From Isoetes taiwanensis (taxonomy: Eukaryota > Streptophyta > Lycopodiopsida > Isoetales > Isoetaceae): DNA of 64,000 nt. This document shows positions 53,873-64,000 of this stretch, piece by piece. Each line of letters starts with the position of its first letter. The stretch's first letter is position 1. The position numbers and the translations under genes were made by a program. The stretch is taken from the NCBI GenBank assembly GCA_021234155.1, contig JAJEKV010000583.1, positions 1-64,000 of the forward strand, read 5' to 3'. The notes beneath the pieces are model-generated. The model had not been told where the DNA came from and did no database searches. It worked only from the letters and a program-made list of their open reading frames with translations.

Positions 53873-56800
53873 GATTAAATTAAAATTTTGTGAAATGTGG
53901 TTGAGGACGTTTAGTTTGGTATATATGGTCATTAGATGTAAATGTTATTAATTAGATTCTAGGTATTGTCTATTGGAAACAAAAGCTAATGTAGTTCAAG
54001 CACATGTATTCTATAAATGTTGGACCTTGAAACTATGCTTTGGGCATTGTGGCATTAGCTTTATTGAAAAATATGTTTGTTTCTATATCAATATATTCTT
54101 CAAACAATGGTGTCCCTGGTTTTCAACGACTTTCAACGTCCTTATATAAGGTCAACATTGACTTGATTTATTCTTTTGAGATGCCTTATGTGTCAACATA
54201 AACTTCAAAGTGATGGTGTCCTTGGTTTTCATCTCAAACATACTTGCACACAACATCCTTGTGTAACGTCAACACTATTAGATTTATTCTAATGATGTCC
54301 TATATCCCATATTTAATAGAACTACAGATGTAGCAGGTCAACTGGATATGGTGGTCTTCTTGTATTTTTCTTTTCGAGAAAAATTCAAGGTTTTCAACCT
54401 TTAATTTCAACTAATATGTGTACTTGCTTCTAAGCTCACTGAAATTTTTAAACAAAGTTGCCTGCATCAACAGAAACCTATAACTCCAAGTCGAGCGAGG
54501 ATCGACACAACTACATTGCCTGACAAAGCCTCCTTAGGAATCTCAACTGCCAAAAACTGAGGAGAGAACTCCAATGACTGCCTTTGCAAGCATTTACATC
54601 AAGAGGAAAAACAGACTCTGTAGCCTTGCCTTGGAGATTGTTGGTACCTTTTACAGCAACATTTTCACTTTGAGCGATTATACATCTCGTGTAGCTTTTC
54701 ACAAGTTGGCAACATAATAATTCCACTATTCAGCACCTACTTCCAAAGGTCTTTATCTTAATATTGCAACCAAATTAGTGGATCCAACAATCCAACTATA
54801 GTTGATACGAACAAATAAATAAAGAATAAGACACTTCAAATAGAATATGGAACTATGTTAAACTTAACAGTTGCAATAGTGGTTTACATGGAAAATGAAT
54901 CCATCTGGATGCTTTGCAACACGCATTTACTGGACTCATCCAGGCCCACAGCCAATGGATAGTGTACCAAGTCTAATGCGGCAAAAGCACTTTCTGAGCA
55001 TTTTGCCAAAATCAGCATTCCCAAATCTCAAGGAGACTTGTATAGAACTGGAGCTCCATGTCATTGGAACCTTAAATTTGCCTCCTCAATATAAGGATTC
55101 CTTAATTGGAAAAGCTGCAAGCCAGTAGTGGCTTATATGAAAAATGAATCCATCTGAATGCTTGCAATAAACATGTACTAAACTTGTCCAGATCCAATTA
55201 AGACTATTGGGCCAAAAGCACTTGTGCAACATTTTGCCAAAGTTGGCATTCATATAAATTGAATCTCTATCTCATTGAAACACTCAACATAAACACTCCT
55301 TATTTAGATGACATGCAGGAGAAGCAAGTGCTCATGATTGTTAGCTAAACAAATTCAATGCTAAAAAAACAAAATCTAATATGATAACCTACTACACCCT
55401 TGCACTAACCAAGAATAAAAAAGGTGCTATTTAAAGCTCCTTGCATTCGCATACCAAATCAACTGTGGATTAACAATGAAGGAATGAATTTGCAAAGTTT
55501 AAGTATGTCTGTCGTTGTAAGGAAGAAATTTGCAAACTTTAAGTATGTCTTTGTTGTCTGTGACCCAAACCTATCAACAAATGTGTTAGTTCCAGCTTCT
55601 GGACTCCATCAAAATTCTTCTTAACCCACAAGAAGGAAGATTGCATTTGACTCTGCCCGGGGTTCTTGTTCTTGCCCGGGGTTCTTGTTCTAGGACCCTT
55701 ACATAATCCTTAATTCCCTTAATACAACATGGAAGGGAGCGCGAACAAGCAAAATATTATTTGCAACCCTGGTTGATCTGAAACCCTGGTTGTTGATGGC
55801 GGCTCTGGCATGGTGATTTATGATCTGGAACCCTGGTTGCTTATTATAAAAGGAACAAGATATAGCACTGTGTTGATAATTCAGCAACAAGTTGCCAAGA
55901 CTTTGGGCAGTTGCTATAAAGCATCTGATATAGAATCTATAAATCTCTAAATTAGCCGATCCTAAATATCTACAGGTTACTAATCTAAAATCCACAGGAT
56001 TTTTTATTTTGTATGTCATTGATGTGAAATTTTTTGGGATGTTGTTTTTGCATAGTAAATTGAATCAAAGGTTGATCCTCAGGTTCTTAGCTTTGGGGCT
56101 CATTATACCAATGATATGCTTCAAATTGTCTGAAAAGAAGGAATTGGATAGGATGGCTCTGTTATTAATCCCCTTGATGCATTGCAAATCCATTCATGCA
56201 AATTTCTTCTTATACATCTATTCACGAAAAAAGTGATGGACTCTTTCCCATGTGGTTAAAACACATACTCTTTTCCACATTGTCATAGACATTTTATTAG
56301 AAAGGTATGAAGGCATAAACATAACATATTTGTCTATATTGCATATGCAGAGGAGTCCATGTGTATAATGTCTCTCATATCGGGTGCCAATAAGCAGGTT
56401 TGCATGTTGTAAAGTCTACAAAAGTTCTATTTCTATAGGATGTTGTATTGGACTTCATTGAGGAGTTACCCCATGTTGAGCATGAGTGGGTAGCTCGGAA
56501 GGAAAGGATCTCCGTCATTGCAACCCAAAACAAGCAATGCTCTAAGTGATTTCGTCTTCTGTTGGTCCTTCCTTTCTCAACGTCTGAGACCGATAATGTT
56601 ATTTGTCGGCACAAAGAATATTAGGGCCTTTCCAAACGAAATGGTGATAAAAAGAGGAATTGGGTGATAAAAAGGCTGGTGGTAATTGTTTCTGTGATTT
56701 TGTCTAGTCTCAGATGTTTGTTTTTAAAAGCATGTTCTTTACATTACAGATCTAGTATGATTGTGATAAATTGAAACAATTTTTTTTCCTTTTAAGGTTT

Positions 56801-56980
56801 GGCATTAGATAGTACCTTACATTTTAGTAAGACAAAGTCTTGAAGAAGAGCTCTTGCCTTCTGGATATCTTCTACCACAAGGCCCCCAAAAATGAACTTG
56901 TATAAAAAATTAGCATGAAAACCAGTATATATGTGATTTTTTTATACGACAATACAAAATGTAAAGAAAAATCATGTGTT
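53873..56980. other. Non-coding region with small duplications
   Basis: Contains a diverged duplication of about 245 bp (units from about 54870 and 55118, both with AATGAATCCATCTG.ATGC and CATTTTGCCAAA), and a perfect 19-bp tandem pair at 55654-55691 starting TGCCCGGGG. No domain-bearing frame. It may be largely the Helitron body. Confidence 0.5.
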
Positions 56981-56988
56981 CTTCCTAG

Positions 56989-57740
56989 TTTTGTAAAATC
57001 AATAGTGGTTCATATCATATTATTTGTACTAATTCATAAATTTACAGTAGTTTCTAGAAATCATCATTAGTTTGTATGATTGTTTTTTGATGTACAATGA
57101 TTTAGCAAAATCATATCCTGTTTAATTACATGACTTCTATGATTGTACAATAGGTTTTTGAAATCATCAATAGTTTAGAAGAGGTGTTTTAAGCATATAT
57201 TGATTTTGAAAAACCAATAGTGGCTAATACCATATTTTTTGTACTAATTCAAAATTTTACACTAGTTTCTAGAAATCATTATTAGTTCATAAGGTTGTTT
57301 TTAAGTGTTGATTGATTTAGCAAAATCACTAATAGTTTATATCATGTTTAATTACATGAATTCCATAATCATATAATAGTTTTTTGAAATCATCCATAGT
57401 TTAGAAGATGTATTTTAAGCATATATTGATTTTGCAAGATCAATAGTGCTTCATATCGTATTCTTTATACTAATTCAAAGATTTATAGAAATCATAATTA
57501 ATTTGTGAGATTGTTTTTAAGTGTATAGTTTTTTAGCAAAATCATTGTTAGTTCATATCATGTTTACTTACATGAATTCTACAATCGTACAATTGTTTTT
57601 TGAAATCATCAATAGTTTAGAAGATGTGTTTTAAGCAGATCTTGATTTTGCAAAACCATTCCTAGTTCGTACTATATTTAACTTATGAATTCTAGAGTTT
57701 ATGATGGTCTTTGAAAATCATCATTAATTTAATGGAATGA
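56989..57740. repeat. AT-rich tandem repeat of about 215-230 bp
   Basis: Between three and four units share TTTTGAAATCATCAATAGTT, TAGAAGA.GT.TTTTAAGCA, TTGATTTTGCAAAA, TACTAATTCA and TTTAGCAAAATCA. The anchor block occurs near 57155, 57382 and 57597. Confidence 0.75.
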
Positions 57741-58426
57741 TTTTTCTATATACTTTTGTAGTAGCATAATTTGGATCGTTTACATGCTAGTTGTCACAAA
57801 TTTGTATTCTACTAGCGTTCTTCTTATTAGTTTGAGAACCACGTTAAAATTTGCAAAGATGCTAAGGTTTTCTTTATGTTAATCGTGTTGTTAATATTGT
57901 ATTTTTCCAAATGCAACAGTTGTGAGCCTTAATAAGGATGCAAAACTTCTAAATATATAGGAAGCATACGCGTGTAAGGCTTCGTAGAATCAAATGAGCC
58001 TTATCAATAAATTTTACAAAAGAAAAATAAACGTGTCACTAATGACATAGATTAAAATCAATGTGTTGCTTCGCAATAAAGGAAACTTTGTAGTGAATTG
58101 ATATCTAGCTTGTAACTTCGTAGCAATATTAGAAATTTGTGATTGGTGCAACGTCAAAAACCAAAGGTGAATGCTTTGCCTCTGTTACTTAATATTGTAA
58201 GAAACCATTTAGCCAAGAAATTGGCAATTGTTTTGTGAGGTTTAGTGCAAGAATAATGACCACTCATATGTAAATATAGAGATACCATCGACACCATCTT
58301 AACTAACAATTTTATAACGCTTAGCTCAAAAAACTACTACAATGTCAAGGTTAATATCATAATATGGTAATAAATAATTTTATAGCTAGCTTATTAAACC
58401 ACTCCAAATGTAAAGCTAAACATCGC
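57741..58426. other. AT-rich non-coding flank of the satellite
   Basis: Nothing recognised. Confidence 0.5.
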
Positions 58427-61400
58427 AAAGAGCTTGCGTCGGGGTTCCTTCGAGGGTTGAAGAGAGACCTTAAGAAGGAGAACAAAAAACCCTCCCCAAG
58501 TGCCGGTTCAATCTTGCTCGTTGTGATGGCCTTGAGCTCTGGACATTGGCGACCGGAGCATGCCGGTTGGCATGCAATGACATTTATTTGTCGCGGTTGC
58601 ATCCAAAAGGTCGAGTTACCCTAGGACACATGTGCGAGGAGTAGAGAATTGGTCAACGCCCGAATCGCTGCCAAATGCGTGCTAGCTTTACATTATAGCA
58701 CTAGGCTAGTAGTGCATCGAATGAAAGATAGACTAGTTGCTTGTAGCAAATCGAGTTTGGATTACGTTGGTCATAATCGGCTGGTCCTTTACAGTAAACT
58801 AGATGCTCGGACTCATGCCCAAAGTCAAAATCACATTTTGAGCTAGCAAGAATGGTCGAATGGAGGGGCACATCATTTCCCCTCTTGTCTTATGTAAAGT
58901 AAAGAAGGGAACATTTGAGGGTTGGGACATCCGTGCGGTAGATGTCCATTTTTTTCTTTTTGAGAATGTTTCCTATAACATGAACTACTATTTGAGCGAT
59001 TGGGATTAACAAATGGTTTGTTTTTATTCCCCGATACCTAAACCCTAGTAAATGTAGGGTTTAGGTTTTGGCAACCTTCCTCGCCTCTAAAAGGGGTCAA
59101 GAGCTTGCGTGCAAGGTTCCTTGAGGGTTGAAGAGACCTTAAGAAGGAGAACAAAAACCCTTCCCAAGTGCCGACTCCAAACTTGCTCGTTTATGATGGC
59201 CATGAGCTCTAGACATTGTGCGACCCGAGGCATGCGGTTGGCATGCAACGATTGACATTTGACTCTGCGGTTGCATCCAAAAGGCGGAGTTACCCTAGGA
59301 CACATGTCGAGGAGTAGAGAATTGGTCCCTGAAGCGCCAAGTCGTGCTAGCTTTACATTATAGCACTAGGCTAGAGTGCATCAAGTGAAAGATAGACTAG
59401 TTGCTTGTAGCAAATCGATTTTGGCTCTGTTGGTCATAATCATTTGGTCTCTACAATAAACTAGATGCTCGGACTCATGCCCAAAGTCAAAATCACATTT
59501 TGAGCTAGCAAAAATGGCGGTGGAGGGGCACATCATTTCCCCTCTTGTCTTATGTAAAGTAAAGGGGAACATTTGGGGGTTGGGACATCCGTCGCGGTGG
59601 ATGTCCATTTTTTTTCTTTTGAGAATGTTTCCTATAACATGAACTACTATTTGAGAAATTGGGATTAACAAATGGAGCTGTTTTTTATTCCCAGATACCT
59701 AAACCCTAGTAAATGTAGGGTTTAGGTTTTGGCAGCCTTCCCTGCCTCCGGAAGGGGTCAAGAGCTTGCGTCTGCGAGGGGTTCCTTCAAGGGTTCAAAG
59801 AGAGACCTTAAGAAGGAGAACACCCTCCCCAAGTGCCAGTTCCAAACTTGCTCCGTTGTGATGGCCGTGAGCTCTGGGGGAGCTCGGACATTGTCGCGAC
59901 CGAACATCTTGGGTTGGCATAGCGACATTTCGTTTGTGCGGTTGCATCCAAAAGGACGAGTTACCCTAGGACACATGTCCGAGGAGTAGAGAATTGGTCA
60001 AATGCCCGAATCGCCAAGTGCGTGCTAGCTTTAAATTATAGCACTAGGCTAGAGTGCATCGGTGTGAGATAGACTAGTTGCTTGTAGCAAATCGATTTTG
60101 GCTCTATTGGTCATAATTGCTGGTCCCTCTGATAAACTAGATGCTCTGGACTCATGCCCAAAGTCAAACTCACATTTTGAGGTGGCAAGAATGGCCGAAC
60201 CGGAGGCACATCATTTCCCCCCTCTTGTCTTATGTCCGGTAAAGGGGAACATTTTGGGGTTGGGACATCCGATGCGGTGGATGTCCATTTTTTCTTTTTT
60301 GAGAATGTTTCCTATAATATGAACTACTATTTGAGCGGTGGGATTAACAAATGGAGCTGTTTTATTCCCAGATACCTAAACCCTAGTAAATCTGTAGGGT
60401 TTAGGTTTTGGCAACTTCCCCGCCTCTGAAGGGGTCAAGAGCTTGCATCGTGGGGTTTCTTCAAAGGTTGAAGAGAAACCTTAAGAAGGAGACCAAAAAA
60501 CCCTTCCCAAGTGCTAGTTCCAAACTTGCTCCGTTGTGATGGCCCGCGAGCTCTGGACATTGTGCGACCGGAGCATGCCGGTTGGCATGCAACGACATTT
60601 TGATTTGTCGCGGTTGCATCAAAAGGCCGAGTTACCCTAGGACACATGTGCGAGGAGTAGAGAATTGGTCAAGCGCCCGAAGCGCCAAGTCGTGCTGGCT
60701 TTACATTATAGCACTAGGCTAGAGTGCATCGAATGAAAGATAGACTAGTTGCTTGTAGCAAATCGAGTTTGGCTCTCGTTGGTCATAATCGCTGGTTCCT
60801 CTGATAAACTAGATGCTCACGGACTCATGCCCAAAGTCAAAATCACATTTTGAGCTAGCAAGAATGGCCGAACTGGAGGCGCACATCATTTCCCCCTCTT
60901 GTCTTATGTCCGTAAAGGGGAACATTTGGGGGTTGGGACATCCGTGCGGTGGATGTCCATTTTTTCTTTTTGAGAATGTTTCCTATAACATGAACTACTA
61001 TTTGAACGGTGGGATTAACAAATGGAGCTGTTTTATTCCCCCGATACCTAAACCCTAGTAAATCCAGTAGGGGTTTAGGTTTTGGCAGCCTTCCCTGCCT
61101 CTGAAGGGGTCAAGAGCTTGCATACAGGGTTCCTTCGAGGGTTCGAAGAGAGACCTTAAGAAGGAGACCAAAACCCTTCCCAAGTGCCGCCCAAACTTGC
61201 TCGTTTGTGATGGCCCATGAGTTCGGGACATTGTGCGACCGAAGCATGCCGGTTGGCATGCAACGACATTTCGACTGTCGCGGTTGCATCCAAAAGGCCG
61301 AGTTACCCTAGGATACATGTCGAGGGAGTAGAGAATTGGTCAAACGCCAATCGCCAAGTCGTGCTAGCTTTACATTATAGCACTAGGCTAGAGTGCATCG

Positions 61401-61704
61401 AATGAAAGATAGACTAGTTGCTTGTAGCAAATCGAGTTTGGCTCTGTTGGTCATAATCGCTGGTTCCTACAGTAAACTAGATGCTCTGGACTCATGCCCA
61501 AAGTCAAAATCACATTTTGAGCTAGCAAGAATGGCCGAACTGGAGGGGCACATCATTTCCCCCTCTTGTCTTATGTCCGTAAAGGGGAACATTTGGGGGT
61601 TGGGACATCCGTGCGGTGGATGTCCATTTTTTCTTTTTGAGAATGTTTCCTATAACATGAACTACTATTTGAACAGTGGGATTAACAAGTGGAGCTGTTT
61701 TATT
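58427..61704 (+). repeat. Satellite array, unit about 660-677 bp (five units)
   Basis: The anchor AAGAGCTTG recurs at 58427, 59099, 59760, 60437 and 61112. Each full unit contains an inverted repeat CCTAAACCCTA / TAGGGTTTAGG (59037-59065, 59698-59726, 60376-60406, 61047-61079), GCATGCC / GGCATGC, and GGACATCC / GGATGTCC. The first arm carries the telo-box AAACCCTA. The many small open frames across the array differ between units and are not genes. The last 8 bases are the left target duplication of the inserted hAT-like element. Confidence 0.9.
61697..61704 (+). repeat. 8-bp target-site duplication, left copy (GTTTTATT)
   Basis: Repeated exactly at 62970-62977. Uninterrupted units have the single copy in GCTGTTTTATTCCC. 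Confidence 0.85.
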
Positions 61705-62969
61705 CATAGTTACTGGGAACGCCGTTAACGCAGCGTTAGGGTTCAGGGAACGTTCCCTAGGATTGACGTTCCCGAACGCTTATGTTCCCGTTCGGACCGC
61801 TTATTACCTGGAACGCCAGTTCAACGCCGTTCCCATCTTTGGGAAAGGCGTTCGTAAGTTCCCAAAAAAAAAAAAAAAAAATCATGGTTTATTCGTTCGC
61901 TTTTTCCCCTTCTCTTCTTTTAATTTTTGGTGGGAAGGAATGGCATGGCCGACAATGGCTCTTTTTTTCGGTGTTCGATAAACACACACATAAAGTGCTT
62001 TGCAGGGCTACACAAAAGTTCCGTGGATTTCTCTCTTGTTTTTTTTTGGCTTAAGTTTCTCCATTGCCATCTCATTTGTAATCTATCCATTTCACATTTT
62101 GATGATGGGAATTATGTTTCTCCAGCTCAAGCAAAGCGACTTGCATTGGAGGAAGCCATGTGTTCTTGAAGAACGACTTGTGGGAGACTCTGGACGGAAG
62201 AGAAATAAGCTTTTGAGCATTGATTGAGTCGAGGAAACTTACAGCAAAAGTATAAAATTCACATGAACAAATATGCCCATTCAAACTGAGAAATAGAGAG
62301 CCATGAAGTCTTGAATTGTATATCTATGAGGTAAACATATATAAACCCCATCTTGACAGTGCAAGATAGCGCTACCCTGAGGTCCTGTTCATGTGCTTAT
62401 CAGAATCAGAAGGATCTGTGACCTACCTGCGACCTACTCACCACCAACCTGCTCAGTTCTAAAAACCCTATTGTAGCTGTAACAGAATAGTATGCTATTG
62501 GTTCTGGATGTCATATTTAATTTTTTATGTAGATTTGTAGTGCCGCATTGTAACAGAATTAAATGGCACTATTGATTCTGAGAAACATTATCTTTAAAGA
62601 GTAGAATAGACCGAGGCATTCTTTAGTTTGTCAAAGACATCAATGCTAGCTTAACTTCCATGTCTTATTTACTTCATAATTCTATTGTGTTAGTATTATA
62701 GATGTAATACTACGTTTTAAGTCTTGAATATAATGTTCTATAAAACCCTAAGCATCTACGGAGTGGTTTAACATGTTTCCATCTACAAAGAAGTTTCCAT
62801 GAGTCATTTTTAAATTCTAAGTGTTCCACAATGATCGTTATGCAAAGGGAACGCCAAAACTATTTTCAAATTTTAAAAAAAGGGAATGTTGGCGTTAGGG
62901 ATTCAGGGCCGTTCCGTTCAAATTTTAGGTCCATAACCTGAATTCCGCTTTCGATTCAGGGTAACTATG
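61705..62969. mobile_element. Non-autonomous hAT-like transposon (1265 bp)
   Basis: The ends are CATAGTTAC and GTAACTATG, perfect 9-bp inverted repeats, flanked by an 8-bp duplication, the hAT hallmark. Subterminal regions are rich in GGAACG/CGTTCC motifs, including a direct copy of GCGTTAGGG.TTCAGGG at both ends (near 61732 and 62890). A 17-A run lies at about 61865. No transposase frame is present. A short internal segment (62100-62280) is open in places but unrecognised. The element splits a satellite unit. Confidence 0.8.
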
Positions 62970-64000
62970 GTTTTATTCCCGATACCTAAACCCTAGTAAA
63001 TCAGTAGGGTTTAGGTTTTGGCAGCCTTCTCCGCCTCTGAAGGGGTCAAGAGCTTGGCGTCTTGTGGTTCCTTCGAGGGTTCGAAGAGAGACCTTAAGAA
63101 GGAGACCAAAAAACCCTTCCCAAGTGCCAGTTCCAAACTTGCTCCGTTGTGATGGCTTGCGAGCTCTGGACATTGTGCAACCGGAGCATGCTGGTTGGCA
63201 TGCAACGACATTTTGACTGTGCGGTTGCATCCAAAAGGCCAAAGTTACCCTAGGACACATGTCTGAGGAGTAGAGAATTGGTCAAATGCCCGAACTGCCA
63301 AGTCGTGCTAGCTTTACATTATAGCACTAGGCTAGAGTGCATCGAATGAAAAATAGACTAGTTGCTTGTAGCAAATCGAGTTTGGCTCTGTTGGTCATAA
63401 TCGCTGGTTCCTACAGTAAACTAGATGCTCTATGCCCAAAGTCAAAATCACATTTTGAGCTAGCAAGAATGGCCGAACTGGAGGGGCACATCATTTCCCA
63501 GATGTCCGTAAAGGGGAACATTTGGGGGTTGGGACATCCGTGCGGTGGATGTCCATTTTTTCTTTTTGAGAATGTTTCCTATAACATGAACTACTATTTG
63601 AACGGTGGGATTAACAAATGGAGCTGTTTTATTCCCCCGATACCTAAACCCTAGTAAATCTATAGGGTTTAGGTTTTGGCAGCCTTCCCTGCCTCTGAAG
63701 GGGTCAAGAGCTTGCGTGCAGGGTTCTTTCGAGGGTTCAAGAGAGACCTTAAGAAGGAGACCAAAACCCTTCCCAAGTGCCAGCCCAAACTTGCTCGTTG
63801 TGATGGCCCCAGAGCTCGGACATTGTGCGGCCGAGCATGCCGGTTGGCATGCACGACATTTTTTTTGTAAGGGTTGCATCCAAAAGGCCGAGTTACCCTA
63901 GGACACATGTCCGAGGAGTAGAGAATTGGTCCTCGAATCGCCAAAATGCGTGCTAGCTTTACATTATAGCACTAGGCTAGAGTGCATCAAGTGAAAGATA
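62970..64000 (+). repeat. Satellite array continued, running off the window
   Basis: Begins with the right target duplication and resumes the unit exactly where it was interrupted. Anchors lie at 63048 and 63706, and palindromes at 62985-63015 and 63643-63673. The array is still in progress at base 64000. Confidence 0.9.

Noticed and set aside
61676-61981. Open frame across the left end of the hAT-like element
   Set aside because: Spans the insertion junction and includes a poly-Lys run from poly-A. No transposase features.
58649-63901. Many 60-110 codon frames in the satellite
   Set aside because: They shift frame and length from unit to unit, which rules out a conserved protein.
58427-64000. 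CRISPR array or ribosomal spacer
   Set aside because: Units are about 667 bp without short regular spacers, and no rRNA sequence is present. It is eukaryotic satellite DNA.

Overview
This is nuclear DNA from a land plant, in a gene-poor region dominated by transposable elements. The evidence is one intron-containing plant organic cation/carnitine transporter gene, a dead chlorophyll a/b-binding (CP29-type) gene, a plant-type LINE-1 with a C-terminal zinc finger, a chromodomain-bearing Ty3/gypsy element (chromovirus), Ty1/copia pieces, and a satellite carrying the plant telomere-box motif AAACCCTA. A HUH-endonuclease (Rep-type) relic of a kind I associate with algae, mosses and other seed-free plants makes a seed-free vascular plant or bryophyte plausible. 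The species cannot be fixed from sequence alone.

Layout. 1-4112: AT-rich, no supported gene. 4113-9124: a GC-rich, heavily frameshifted LINE with a perfect 12-bp target duplication and a (TTCC)n tail. About 9700-20600: a three-layer nest. A Ty1/copia element is split inside its integrase by a 9.1-kb chromovirus (10999-20108, 5-bp duplication AATTC), and the chromovirus integrase is itself split by a 0.56-kb inverted-repeat element (15906-16464). 20600-26600: mostly non-coding, with an abrupt change from AT-rich to GC-rich tandem repeats near 23.1 kb. 26632-27515: broken HUH endonuclease gene. 28-31.6 kb: small repeats, an LTR primer-binding site and a SINE candidate. 31692-33384 (minus): the only clearly intact gene, a 530-aa MFS transporter with one 100-bp intron. 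33687 to about 39560 (minus): a nearly complete but broken LINE-1 lying directly upstream of that gene on the same strand. 39.6-50.6 kb: tandem repeats, a LINE 3' end and a SINE head. 50.6-52.6 kb (minus): a PPR-like remnant, an unidentified ORF and a CP29 pseudogene. 53-58.4 kb: a SINE-like unit, a Helitron 3' terminus and an AT-rich tandem repeat. 58427-64000: a satellite array of about 660-675 bp per unit, interrupted by a 1265-bp hAT-like element with an 8-bp target duplication, and running off the end of the window.

The genes do not form a pathway. The window reads as a record of successive insertions around one surviving transporter. The most useful points are the HUH endonuclease relic, the nested retroelements whose target site restores the host reading frame, a LINE 3' signature shared by three loci with different simple-repeat tails, the hairpin-rich telo-box satellite with its datable hAT insertion, and a pattern of small indels at CG-rich positions that may be sequencing error rather than biology.
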